From NCBI RefSeq assembly GCF_000504205.1, contig NZ_AZAJ01000001.1, forward strand, positions 1,338,879-1,402,878: a stretch of 64,000 nucleotides of DNA, given 5' to 3'. Source of the DNA: Methanolobus tindarius DSM 2278. Its GTDB lineage: Archaea > Halobacteriota > Methanosarcinia > Methanosarcinales > Methanosarcinaceae. The position numbers were made by a program, and so were the translations under genes. The notes beneath the pieces were generated by a model that was not told the DNA's origin, did no database searches, and saw nothing but the letters and a program-made list of their open reading frames with translations. Positions 1 to 8,679 of this stretch are shown here, piece after piece (position 1 is the first letter of the stretch; each line of letters starts with the position of its first letter).

Positions 1-1968
1 ATCCAGACCACTAGCCTCAATTCCATCAACCCGGATATTGCGGTTGGTATTTTCCAATATCTGCTCGGAAAGATGAGATACGAATATCGACATTGTACTG
101 TCATTTTCCATTAACACTTCAAGTATCCCTGCCATTATTTTTGCTGATGCGCCCGGTTCAGTAATCGACTCCAGTTCATCAGCCAGAACGAATTTTGCAG
201 ATTCATCTGCCACCACTGAAAATTCAGTAAGGGTTGTTTCAAAAGCGCCTGCATCCAGCGTACCTTTTGATTTGGCGAAGTAGTACATTGACTCTGTAAG
301 AGAGATTTCCATCATTTCTGCGGGAACCGGGAAACCCATGTGAGCAAGAATAATGCTTTGTGCAAGTAATTCCAGAAGGGAGGTCTTACCTCCCGAATTA
401 ACACCGCTTAAAAGTACAACGCGACTATCATCGTTTTCCAGGCCAAAGGAATTTTTACCAATGGAATAATCAACCGGAATTACATCCCCATGTCTTGAAA
501 GAAGGAAAAGATTTCTTCCGCTCTTTAACCCAACACCTGCACCATCTATGATAGCAGGCATTGTAAGACCGTAAGTTCTTGAAAAGAGGCCAATTGCAAA
601 ACCCACGTCAAAATCAAGAACTGACTTCACCATCTCCCGGGAAAGTTCCCTGTAAGCAGATAATATACGGGAAACTTCACGTTTATGATTGAACTTTCTT
701 TTCTGTGCCTTTTTGTCAAGGTATTGCCTTAAGTTGTTAAGACTTTCAACATCCGCCTCTATTGGATGCATTATTTCCTCAGGGAACAGAGAATCCACAA
801 GTAAACGCTCTTTTTTCTCCAGGTGAAGTTCATTGCATATCCTTTCAACAGCATCCTTTACAACTGAACTATAATTCTTATGCAGCTTCTTACTCAGTAT
901 CTCTTTCAACTCCATTGAGCCATTCATGACCTTTAGCATGTCCTGACCACTCAACGTCATCTGGCTATTCTCAAGAGATGAGTTCAGTTCTTCATTTACA
1001 GAACTGACAGTCTCAGCAACAACGACATTGAGACTTGAAATTGCATCGGATATCCTGTCAAGTTCAGCATCCATCCCGTGAACAATGTCACCATCCTCAT
1101 CAATAAGAGCAAGGGTCGATGATAACATTTCAATTGCATCGTCATCCATTTTCTCAAAAAAACTCACTCCTTTTGACCGTAGCAGTCTCACTAAATTCAC
1201 AGAGGACTCAAGGGAGCTGAGATTACGGGAAAACAGGAATATTTCTTTTTCCGGTATTATTTTATAATCATCGAGATCATCGAGATCAGATACAAATTCA
1301 GGTTCTATATCTTCAGGGAAATCAAAAGCCAGGAATTTATCACCTACTGCGATTACCTGTGAAAAACCTCTGGAAATATCTATTAGCTCTGATAGAGACC
1401 TTGCAAAATGGACATCAACTAAACCAGAAAATCGTTTTCTTGCAGATTCATAGTATTCCTGATCTGATGTGATTATCACACGATCGCGTATTTTTGGACA
1501 TTGGTACCTGAAATTAAGCTGGGAGACCGTTGACAGCAAATCAGCAATACTATCATCGCCTTCCAGCAGACTTGCTGTATGCATATAATATGAAACAGAT
1601 TCTCTTACCTGCATGATTTTTTCTGCTTTTGTGGAAGGATATGGGAAGAACACATGTAATTTCTCCCTGGAATAACCTGTATGAGCAAACTCACGTACAA
1701 GATCAAGCAATTTCTCGTAGACATCCATTGCCTCCCGTGTTCTCAAAAAATCAGCCATGGTTACGCCTTCCACCCTTGATGCAACATCCTGTATCAATGA
1801 TATAGCATAGCGTTGCCCTATTCCTTCAACTTCTGAAATGCTGGCAATATCCCCTGCCAGTATCGCATCAAGTGCCTGAACCTCACTACCAAAATGTTCC
1901 ACGAAACGTTTTGACATCTTATCCCCAATACCAGGAATATCCTGTAATGTCCTTACTTCTGCCATCAT
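1..1968 (-). CDS. MutS-like ATPase with N-terminal helix-hairpin-helix (3' part outside window)
   Basis: The reading frame is open from the ATG at 1966-1968 to the window edge (656 codons visible, C-terminus missing). The N-terminus carries two helix-hairpin-helix motifs (IPGIGDKMSKRF, residues ~10-25, and VEGIGQRYA, ~45-55), a DNA-binding module. A long helical middle follows, then the MutS-type ABC ATPase: P-loop GVNSGGKTSLL near residue 521 and Walker B FVLADELESI near 594. There is no mismatch-recognition domain of the bacterial MutS1 type, so this is one of the archaeal MutS2/MutS-related proteins; a role in recombination or repair is family inference. The start lies 5 nt after the stop of the DUF4130 gene, so it is the third gene of a minus-strand operon. 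A second ATG at 1963-1965 is equally possible. Confidence 0.85.
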   Translation of the reverse strand, partial: MMAEVRTLQDIPGIGDKMSKRFVEHFGSEVQALDAILAGDIASISEVEGIGQRYAISLIQDVASRVEGVTMADFLRTREAMDVYEKLLDLVREFAHTGYSREKLHVFFPYPSTKAEKIMQVRESVSYYMHTASLLEGDDSIADLLSTVSQLNFRYQCPKIRDRVIITSDQEYYESARKRFSGLVDVHFARSLSELIDISRGFSQVIAVGDKFLAFDFPEDIEPEFVSDLDDLDDYKIIPEKEIFLFSRNLSSLESSVNLVRLLRSKGVSFFEKMDDDAIEMLSSTLALIDEDGDIVHGMDAELDRISDAISSLNVVVAETVSSVNEELNSSLENSQMTLSGQDMLKVMNGSMELKEILSKKLHKNYSSVVKDAVERICNELHLEKKERLLVDSLFPEEIMHPIEADVESLNNLRQYLDKKAQKRKFNHKREVSRILSAYRELSREMVKSVLDFDVGFAIGLFSRTYGLTMPAIIDGAGVGLKSGRNLFLLSRHGDVIPVDYSIGKNSFGLENDDSRVVLLSGVNSGGKTSLLELLAQSIILAHMGFPVPAEMMEISLTESMYYFAKSKGTLDAGAFETTLTEFSVVADESAKFVLADELESITEPGASAKIMAGILEVLMENDSTMSIFVSHLSEQILENTNRNIRVDGIEASGLD

Positions 1969-1973
1969 TTAAA

Positions 1974-2819
1974 TCATACCTCCGACCCGGATGCAAAATT
2001 GTCGAGAGTACAATTTGCGATCCCCCTTTCAACTTTATACCTGTCCCTTTCGGACATCTTGCTCATTGAAGCTGAGGTCTTGGGTTGCAATTGCTTTGCA
2101 TGTGTCTTGTTTCTCCTCTTAGGGATTGCCTGTGAATCATAATACATGTCCCACAGGTCATCTATCTCATCAGTAGTCGATATGAATTCCAGACTTCCTG
2201 CAAGGGAAGCAGGGATATTTGTATAATGATCCAGTCCCACATGTCTTCCATTTCCTATCCATGCAACATCCCTTTGAATCACTGCAACCGGAAGATCAGG
2301 ATTTTTTCTTGCAAGCCATCGACAGAACATATCTCCAATGTGGTGCGGAGAATCTACTTTTACAGAAAGCACACCATTCACAGAATATGGACGTGCAAAC
2401 ATACACAAACGGTGATATGAACGACTAACATCACGCATGTAATTATAGTATTTTTTTCCGGTTCTTGTCTTGCCTGAATATAGCAATTCGACATTACCTT
2501 CACATGAAATCAAAAAGTTCACCAGCTCAATAGGACTTGAACTACGATGCCTCAGAACCATTGAAATGTAACCTTCAACATCAGGGTCACGCTGGAACAT
2601 CCTTGCTCTTTGTGAACCGAAAATGTAGCATACAATTTTAGAAGTATCAACTGTCGCCCTGAATCCCAGCATTTTTACGTCAGTTATACCTGCAAACTCC
2701 ATTTTCTGCTTCAGTGATTCCCTGTCCTTTGCACTGATGAGTTTGCAATCTTTATTCGCCATAAGTTCTGCACATGCAAGCAGAACACCTTCCACATTTT
2801 CCCTGAATGCTACTATCAT
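1974..2819 (-). CDS. DUF4130 / TIGR03915-type DNA metabolism protein
   Basis: 281-residue protein without signal or membrane segments. It matches the family described as the obligate partner of a radical SAM protein in putative DNA modification or repair (TIGR03915, DUF4130 C-terminal region); features include a basic mid-region and the segment DHYTNIPASLAGSLEF followed by a conserved aromatic/acidic stretch. Its ATG overlaps the stop of the upstream radical SAM gene by 4 nt (ATGA), which implies translational coupling and a joint function. The C-terminal ~45 residues (RRNKTHAKQLQP...) are basic and probably flexible. The reaction is not known. Family assignment is from recognition plus the paired neighbour. 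Confidence 0.8.
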   Translation of the reverse strand: MIVAFRENVEGVLLACAELMANKDCKLISAKDRESLKQKMEFAGITDVKMLGFRATVDTSKIVCYIFGSQRARMFQRDPDVEGYISMVLRHRSSSPIELVNFLISCEGNVELLYSGKTRTGKKYYNYMRDVSRSYHRLCMFARPYSVNGVLSVKVDSPHHIGDMFCRWLARKNPDLPVAVIQRDVAWIGNGRHVGLDHYTNIPASLAGSLEFISTTDEIDDLWDMYYDSQAIPKRRNKTHAKQLQPKTSASMSKMSERDRYKVERGIANCTLDNFASGSEV

Positions 2820-3958
2820 GCTCCCACACCTGTAAATGAGAAGAGATTTGTCTGTCTTTTTCCATTGAGTTCAATAAAAGGCCTGGCACGACTGATAACC
2901 ACACCCATACGTGAAAGTTCCTTTTCTGAATTAATCGGTCTTGACTGGATTATCCTGTTTGCACCCACCGGCCCAATTCCCGGCACTTTGAGCAAGTCGT
3001 CTCTGTTTGCGGTATTCACATTGATAGGGAACATATCAGGATTACATGAAGCAAGAAGCATCTTTGGATCCATATCCATAAGGAAACCATTATCGTCAAG
3101 AACAGAATCCAGATCACATGCAGTCATGCCATAATCTTTCAGAAGATAAGATGTCTGGTAAAGCCTTATCTCCCTCCACATAGGAGATGGAGCATTGTTC
3201 TCAAGAGGCGTGAATGGAACCGGATCAAAACTCATGAAATATGGTCTTCTTAGCTCATACCTGTTCATAAAATTCTCAACGGTTCCGATAATTTCCCTGT
3301 CAGATTCCTGAACTGCGCCCACCACAAATTGAGTGTCATTCGCACCTATAATGCGGCCTCTAAAACCTTCTTCCTTTCTTTTTTTGTTGATGAGATCACG
3401 GGTCCATTGCAAGCGCTGGAGTACATCATTCTTGTAATCAAAGTTCGGGCAGATCTCCGAGTAATTTATTGTACTTGTAGTCTCTGCATTTACCCCAAAC
3501 TTGTTTGCACACTCAGCGATCTCCTCCAGCAGATACTTAGGTGTCCCCGGCATCACACGAATGTGTATGTAACCTGTGAATCCCTGCCCCCGAAGAAGCC
3601 TTGCTACCTCCAGTTGCTTCTCAGCAGTCCTCTCGGCATCACCAATAACACCTGATGACAGGAATAAACCCTCAATTGCATTTCTGCGATAGAATGACCA
3701 CGTGATTTTCGTAATCTCTTCCGGACTTAACGATGCCTTCACAGAATCCCTGCCGCACCTGTTAGGACAATATGTGCACTCCCCGGAGCAGGCATTTGTC
3801 ATCAGTGTTTTGTAGAGCTGTATGCAGCGGCCATCGGGTCCGAAAGCATGACAGACAGCGCTCTGGTTGCAACTATCATACTTCGTGCCTTCGGACAATA
3901 CTCTCATCCTTTCCATAAGCGTCATATGGTGCTCATTAGCAGGACTTCTGTGGTTCAT
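2816..3958 (-). CDS. Putative DNA modification/repair radical SAM protein (TIGR03916 type)
   Basis: Radical SAM enzyme with the [4Fe-4S] motif CSGECTYC (CX3CX2C) near residue 55, followed by a TIM-barrel core (LFLSSGVIGDAERT, HIRVMPGTPKYLLEE, AETTSTINY). The C-terminus has a helix-hairpin-helix, LLKVPGIGPVGANRII, which points to DNA binding. This combination is typical of the radical SAM protein that pairs with the DUF4130 family. The reading frame can be extended to a TTG at 3991, but a TATA element on the minus strand (around 3980-3988) sits about 26 nt before the ATG at 3956-3958, so a leaderless start at 3958 is preferred; the ATG at 3925 is an alternative. First gene of the radical SAM-DUF4130-MutS-like operon. 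Confidence 0.85.
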   Translation of the reverse strand: MNHRSPANEHHMTLMERMRVLSEGTKYDSCNQSAVCHAFGPDGRCIQLYKTLMTNACSGECTYCPNRCGRDSVKASLSPEEITKITWSFYRRNAIEGLFLSSGVIGDAERTAEKQLEVARLLRGQGFTGYIHIRVMPGTPKYLLEEIAECANKFGVNAETTSTINYSEICPNFDYKNDVLQRLQWTRDLINKKRKEEGFRGRIIGANDTQFVVGAVQESDREIIGTVENFMNRYELRRPYFMSFDPVPFTPLENNAPSPMWREIRLYQTSYLLKDYGMTACDLDSVLDDNGFLMDMDPKMLLASCNPDMFPINVNTANRDDLLKVPGIGPVGANRIIQSRPINSEKELSRMGVVISRARPFIELNGKRQTNLFSFTGVGA

Positions 3959-4104
3959 CAGTGAAGAATATGCAGAGAAGAATATAAGCAACCTGTAAGC
4001 GGGGTGAAAGTATTCGATGAAAAGGCTGATGTGATAACACTAAAAAACAAACAAAAAACAGAGATACAAATCCAAATATGGGGTTTAAAGAAATGAAATC
4101 AGAA

Positions 4105-4120
4105 GAACGGGTAACCGTTC
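4105..4120 (-). terminator. Hairpin downstream of the ArsR gene
   Basis: Perfect inverted repeat GAACGG-GTAA-CCGTTC lying 10 nt beyond the stop of the ArsR gene (minus strand). On the minus strand it is followed by a pyrimidine-rich stretch. Likely terminator; no experimental support. Confidence 0.5.
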
Positions 4121-4130
4121 CTCAGAACAA

Positions 4131-4685
4131 TTACTCTTCAGCAATCTTTACTTTAACTTTCAAGATACTGATAGGCTCAAGTTTTTTCCACATAACTGTG
4201 GAATTCTTGTCAAAAACAAATTCATTGACATTCTTGTCAGAGAAAACACCATCGACTTCGTAGACAAAGAAACCTTCCTCGCCGTTTGTGGAAACAATAT
4301 TATCTTGGCCGTGAACGTCTTTTACTTCAACAACTGCTGCTTTCTTAAGTGCCTGAAGCAATGTTGCACCCTTTTCAACTTCAACAGTCCTGGAAGGTGC
4401 AAATATATCAAGTGCATGGAAAATATTCTTGTTATTAAGCTGCAGGACATGGGTCTTTCCATAAACCTTGCGCTGTATAAGGTCAGCATCTTCCAGTATA
4501 TTTGCGTGCTTTGCAGCAACCGGCACAGAGATGCTGAGCTCCCTTGCGAGTTCTGATATGTGCATTTCGCCCTCAGTCAGCCTTTGAAGCATCCTGAGTC
4601 TGGTTTCACTTCCAAGAGCGCTAAACAGCTTAAGACGGTCAGTATGCTCTGGATTCTCGGATTCATTGTTATCGAGAGTGCTCAT
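4131..4685 (-). CDS. ArsR-family winged-helix regulator with C-terminal DUF4430-like domain
   Basis: 184 residues. Residues ~15-85 form an ArsR-type winged helix (LFSALGSETRLRMLQRL, then HISELARELSISVPVAAKH as the recognition helix and LIQRKVYGKTHVL as the wing). Residues ~100-180 (GATLLQALKKAA, FFVYEVDGVFSDKN, FVFDKNSTVMWKK) resemble the ubiquitin-like DUF4430 fold, a module more often seen in exported ligand-binding proteins; here it may be a sensor or dimerisation domain (inference). No ArsR metal-binding Cys pair is visible, so the ligand is unknown. Monocistronic, with a TATA element about 25 nt before the ATG and a palindrome immediately upstream of that, which suggests autoregulation. 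Confidence 0.8.
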   Translation of the reverse strand: MSTLDNNESENPEHTDRLKLFSALGSETRLRMLQRLTEGEMHISELARELSISVPVAAKHANILEDADLIQRKVYGKTHVLQLNNKNIFHALDIFAPSRTVEVEKGATLLQALKKAAVVEVKDVHGQDNIVSTNGEEGFFVYEVDGVFSDKNVNEFVFDKNSTVMWKKLEPISILKVKVKIAEE

Positions 4686-4708
4686 AATTAGAAGTAATTC
4701 ATGTGTAC

Positions 4709-4731
4709 CATATATAGTTTTCTGCGAAAAC
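4709..4731 (-). promoter_or_regulatory. TATA box plus adjoining palindromic operator of the ArsR gene
   Basis: The minus strand carries the TATA element ACTATATATGG (about 4709-4718) about 25 nt before the ArsR start. Immediately upstream, covering the BRE position, is the perfect palindrome GTTTTC-TGC-GAAAAC (4717-4731). A repressor bound there would block TFB/TBP, so an autoregulatory operator is plausible. Confidence 0.5.
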
Positions 4732-4819
4732 AGCCCATCAAACGGTTCGTATCTTGAAAAAATAAAAAAATAAAACTAAAAATACTAATAATAAAAAGAA
4801 AAGTAATAATAAATATAAC

Positions 4820-5803
4820 TTACTTGCGTAATGCTTGTGTCTGTATATACAATTTCTCATCAAGAGAGCGCAAGTCAGTTGCGACAAATTCATGCGTCAG
4901 ATAATCAGGAGACACCATATCAACTATCTGCGAGCAATTCTCACTTGAAAATGGCATATGCTGATCCATCTGGTCCAGTATTCCCATCACAGACATTAAT
5001 CGTTCATGGAAAGGCAATTCTTCAAAACCTTCCGGAATTTCCAGATCCATAGAGTTGCGCATGAACTCGCCCGACAGACTGCAATGAAAATGCATTCCTT
5101 CTATTTTCTTAATGAAGTCCTCCGAATGTCTGGAAAGAAGATCAAGAACTACATTGATAGAGCAATTTTCGTCATCACATTTCATTGTGGCATTCATCAG
5201 GTGACCCGTATCAAGAACAAAAGCCCAGTTATCAAAATCAAGCAATGATGAAAAGTATTCAACATTCATAGAATCAAGGAATGTAAGTCCCGGCCACCAC
5301 AGATTTTCAAAGAACAATCTAACCGGGGGCTCTCCATCAGGATAAACAGAAACAGCTTTATTCAAAAAATCTGCTGTCGTTTCAAGCACATCATTATCTG
5401 TGCAGTTAAAACAGCGTGTGTAGACCTGTTCCAGTTCCGCATAAGATACATGAAAAACCGCATATTCCGCCTCCAGAATATGAGCATTATCAAGGGCTTT
5501 TCTGAAAGTCCCAATCACTTCGTCCTGGCTTCCGCCGCCAAAAACATAGATCCTTTCAAACTCCTCCATATCCTGTGTAAATACAGACGGATCAGCCCAT
5601 GCCCTGTGCCTTCCCATCCAGTAAGGCAGGTGGACTCCTACAATCAGATCCTTTGGTACATCATTAGGAAGAGGGGAGGAATCCACAAAAAGTTCCAGGC
5701 CATCAAGATCATGCCGAACAAGGAAATTCCGTATCTTTCCCCAATCAGAATCAAACATTTTCATGTCATTCTCATACAAAGAGAAGTTCACCGTCTCTTT
5801 CAT
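4820..5803 (-). CDS. cbiR: TIM-barrel (AP endonuclease 2 superfamily) protein, probable cobamide phosphodiesterase CbiR
   Basis: 327 residues of the xylose-isomerase-like / AP endonuclease 2 TIM-barrel superfamily. Metal-ligand segments of that fold are visible in order: GVHLPYW (~57), FHVSYAE (~118), FENLWWPG (~172), LDTGHLMN (~205) and GMHFHCSL (~240). The gene starts 11 nt after cbiZ, with GGTGA as ribosome binding site, so the two are one operon. CbiR of Akkermansia, from the same superfamily, hydrolyses the phosphodiester of cobamides to give AdoCbi-phosphate; pairing with CbiZ, which removes the aminopropanol side chain, fits a cobamide remodelling route. Function is therefore inferred from fold plus operon; another sugar-phosphate or nucleic-acid substrate is not excluded. 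Confidence 0.65.
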   Translation of the reverse strand: MKETVNFSLYENDMKMFDSDWGKIRNFLVRHDLDGLELFVDSSPLPNDVPKDLIVGVHLPYWMGRHRAWADPSVFTQDMEEFERIYVFGGGSQDEVIGTFRKALDNAHILEAEYAVFHVSYAELEQVYTRCFNCTDNDVLETTADFLNKAVSVYPDGEPPVRLFFENLWWPGLTFLDSMNVEYFSSLLDFDNWAFVLDTGHLMNATMKCDDENCSINVVLDLLSRHSEDFIKKIEGMHFHCSLSGEFMRNSMDLEIPEGFEELPFHERLMSVMGILDQMDQHMPFSSENCSQIVDMVSPDYLTHEFVATDLRSLDEKLYIQTQALRK

Positions 5804-5814
5804 AACTCAATCAC

Positions 5815-7014
5815 CTAATCCTGCGGCACCTTTAAGCACAAACCTTTGTGGTCACAGTTTTTTGCCATCCATGCAGTAACACGGATCCAGTTGTCTACAA
5901 TCAGATCCTTTTCATCAGTCAATTCATCAAATGGAACGAAGTCATCCATTCCAAGCATTCCGGGGAGAGATTTCATCACAGAAACCGCAACTCTCCTGCC
6001 GGCAGTTTCCGGAATAAGACCCCATGAAATCTCGTCAACAATATGCAGTATCGTACCGGTTGCCCCTACAAGTACCGGATTTTTAGACATCTCCCTGAGA
6101 ACTTTCAGGAAAGCTGCTTTGCGGTTAGCACCATTAAGTCCTGAGGCAACTTTCCAGTAATCAGCTTCTGATATTCCGAAACGTTCAAGCCTTACAAGCA
6201 TATCCCTCTGGGAAAGAGGACTCAGATCAGATTGAAGTTCAAGTGCTTTGTGAGTACATTCAATGACAGCCTTGCCAATAAGTTCCCCAAGCTTGGAATG
6301 CTGCCCAGAATCTGTCAGAGTTAAAGAGCTTGTTCCGTCACAAACTACTGCAATCATATCAGTTCCGGAACCTGTGGCAATAGAATTTGAATAGCGGCTT
6401 GGTGCCATGAGTTGCTGCAGGGCAGCAGCCTTTGCCTCACTTGCAGTTATGATTGACCTTGTCATCGCATATTCCGGCATATCGGCACCAATGACAAGAA
6501 TAAGATTAATTGTACCCTGAATTAACTGATGTGAACCTCCTTCCTGATAATAAGATGCTGGATCACCGGCACGCCCTCCATTGACTTCAATACCGGCAGT
6601 CATTATAGCAGTAACTTCAACTCCGCGGAAAGATTTCGTAACTATTGCAACGTTGTCCATGTTGGCAGCTGTCAGCAACCCGGAAGAAGTATCGGGGTCA
6701 GTCCCGATTCTTTCTGCAATAATACGAAGATAAGCAGGAACACTACCCCCTTCAAGTTCTTTTGGTGCATGCTTTCCTTTTGGAATCATGTGATTGAAAA
6801 CTGCCCTGACATCTTCACGATATCCACCGTTTAGCCATGAAGTTGTAAGTGTTTTGCGACCTTTTGGCAAGCTAACAAGAATGGAATCGCTGAATCTGTA
6901 AACTTTTTCCTTACTCGTGGTCTCAAAAAGAAGAGTGCTTTTCCTTTCCGCACTCCTGCTGTCTTTTGCAGGACTTGTACCTGCATCCGCCCCGTTTGTG
7001 GTTCTGGAAGTCAT
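5815..7014 (-). CDS. cbiZ: Adenosylcobinamide amidohydrolase CbiZ
   Basis: CbiZ cleaves the aminopropanol side chain of adenosylcobinamide to give adenosylcobyric acid, allowing archaea to salvage and remodel incomplete or foreign corrinoids for the methyltransfer reactions of methanogenesis. Family hallmarks are the blocks TTSWLNGGYREDVRAVFNH and the glycine-rich segment GIEVNGGRAGDPASYY, with AANMDNVAIVTKSFRGVEV between them. The N-terminal ~35 residues are Ser/Thr-rich and variable, and the region after ~residue 225 is the family C-terminal part. The frame runs up to 7050, but GGAG 9 nt before the ATG at 7012-7014 decides the start. No cobalamin riboswitch-like structure was recognised in the 210 nt upstream. 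Confidence 0.9.
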   Translation of the reverse strand: MTSRTTNGADAGTSPAKDSRSAERKSTLLFETTSKEKVYRFSDSILVSLPKGRKTLTTSWLNGGYREDVRAVFNHMIPKGKHAPKELEGGSVPAYLRIIAERIGTDPDTSSGLLTAANMDNVAIVTKSFRGVEVTAIMTAGIEVNGGRAGDPASYYQEGGSHQLIQGTINLILVIGADMPEYAMTRSIITASEAKAAALQQLMAPSRYSNSIATGSGTDMIAVVCDGTSSLTLTDSGQHSKLGELIGKAVIECTHKALELQSDLSPLSQRDMLVRLERFGISEADYWKVASGLNGANRKAAFLKVLREMSKNPVLVGATGTILHIVDEISWGLIPETAGRRVAVSVMKSLPGMLGMDDFVPFDELTDEKDLIVDNWIRVTAWMAKNCDHKGLCLKVPQD

Positions 7015-7224
7015 AGAATATTCTCCAGGATATAATAAAATTGACAACAAGTGTAATAGAGGGGCAGCTTGGACCTGATTGCACAGCTTACCACCAGCAT
7101 ATGTAAATACACATGATCTGCCCTGCGACTAAATCCGGTTACACGGAGGATTTGGTTGCACAGGACATTAATGAATATATCACTGAGTGTTTTAAATATC
7201 TTTTCAAACGGAACGGAGCTGGAG

Positions 7225-8679
7225 TTATGCCCTCGTTTCCTCACGATCATGTGATGCAGATGCAACATTTGCATTTCCTGATTTCAAAAGCTTTGAAACA
7301 TAGAACCTTGCCCATGCGAAGATAAACAACGAACCCAGAATGTTTCCTGTTACCATTCCCCACCATACACCAATAAGTCCCATGTCCAGACTGAATGCAA
7401 AAATAACTGCAAACAGGGGAACGAATATAAGAGCACGTAAAATGGACGCAAAGAGCGCATTCATGCCTTTGCCAACGCCCTGGAACAGAGAGGATGAAAG
7501 TAAACCAAGCGAGACTGTCGGGTAGAATATGCAGATGATCCTCAAAAATAAAGTAAGGTCATTTGTGATATGTGATGCACTTTCTGATTGTGTGAACACC
7601 CATGCAATCTGGGGAGCTAACACATAAGTAAAGACAGCTATCACTGTTTCCACTACAAGACCCACTTTCATGGAATATATGTGCGTGAAAGAAACTTTGT
7701 CATAGGAACCTTCACCATATGAAAAACCGGCTAGCGTCACAACTGCTGTGGCTATTCCTATAAGAGGGGCGATTGCAATGGTAACAACACGCCATCCCAC
7801 AGTGTAGACAGCCACACCATCAGTATCACTTACAGCGATTATGATAACATTCATCACAAGCATCATAAGAGCCATTGATGTCTGTTGTACTGATGCTGGC
7901 ACACCAACACGGAAAATATCCATGAGAATTCCTTTTTCAAAGTGGAAATCCTTGAAATCAAATGTGATGTATGTGTCCTTCCTGAAGAACAGCCAGTTAA
8001 CCATTATAACTGCGGTAACACCCATTGAGATTACTGTTGCCCATGCTGCGCCTGAAACACCAAAATCCAGAGTATAAATGAATATCGGATCAAGTATGAT
8101 GTTCAATACAGAACCGAATATCATGGCATACATAGCTCTTTTAGTATCACCTTCACTTCGCAGGATAGCATTTGCAACGTTGGTGAAGAAAAGGAGAATA
8201 CTTCCTCCAAAGATTATCTTTCCATACAAACTGGCCATTGATGCGGTCTTGCCTGCACCTATGAGAACGAATATAGGTTCAGCAAAAGTGTACAGGGGAA
8301 TTGTAAAAAGAGCTGAAAGAATCAGCATCAATATCATTGTGTGAACTGCAACATTATCAGCCCCGCATTTATCCCTTGAACCAAGTCTGCGGGAAATGGC
8401 CGAACCTGCACCAACACCGAGACCGTTTGACAATGCAATTATCACAAAGAAGAACGGGAACACAAAACCTACGGCTGCCAGAGCATCAGCTCCAAGACCT
8501 GAAACCCAGAATGTGTCCACTAAATTATAAAGTGTCTGGATTGACATCCCAAGCATGATTGGCAATGCCAGTTTGAGCATTGCCTTTTTAGGATCGCCAA
8601 GCATGGCCTTCATACCGGAAGTAGTTTCACCAAGGTCTGCTTTTGGTTCAGGACTATCAACACAATTATTACCAGTCAT
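7225..8679 (-). CDS. MATE-family multidrug/cation antiporter
   Basis: 484-residue integral membrane protein with about 12 hydrophobic segments in two homologous halves. MATE signatures are clear: LALPIMLGMSIQTLYNLVDT at the start of the first half, ADALAAVGFVFP, and VGVPASVQQTSMALM opening the second half. These transporters export organic cations and drugs using a Na+ or H+ gradient. The start overlaps the 3' end of the MarR gene by 11 nt, so regulator and pump form one transcription unit, the usual arrangement for ligand-inducible efflux. The substrate cannot be read from sequence. Confidence 0.9.
   Translation of the reverse strand: MTGNNCVDSPEPKADLGETTSGMKAMLGDPKKAMLKLALPIMLGMSIQTLYNLVDTFWVSGLGADALAAVGFVFPFFFVIIALSNGLGVGAGSAISRRLGSRDKCGADNVAVHTMILMLILSALFTIPLYTFAEPIFVLIGAGKTASMASLYGKIIFGGSILLFFTNVANAILRSEGDTKRAMYAMIFGSVLNIILDPIFIYTLDFGVSGAAWATVISMGVTAVIMVNWLFFRKDTYITFDFKDFHFEKGILMDIFRVGVPASVQQTSMALMMLVMNVIIIAVSDTDGVAVYTVGWRVVTIAIAPLIGIATAVVTLAGFSYGEGSYDKVSFTHIYSMKVGLVVETVIAVFTYVLAPQIAWVFTQSESASHITNDLTLFLRIICIFYPTVSLGLLSSSLFQGVGKGMNALFASILRALIFVPLFAVIFAFSLDMGLIGVWWGMVTGNILGSLFIFAWARFYVSKLLKSGNANVASASHDREETRA

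Noticed and set aside
1974-2428. Plus-strand ORFs opposite the DUF4130 gene (e.g. 2219-2428)
   Set aside because: They are antisense to a gene with strong family match and lack ribosome binding sites or homology features.
7015-7224. Possible cobalamin riboswitch upstream of cbiZ
   Set aside because: No B12-box-like sequence or conserved stems seen; the region appears to be a plain spacer between cbiZ and the MATE gene.
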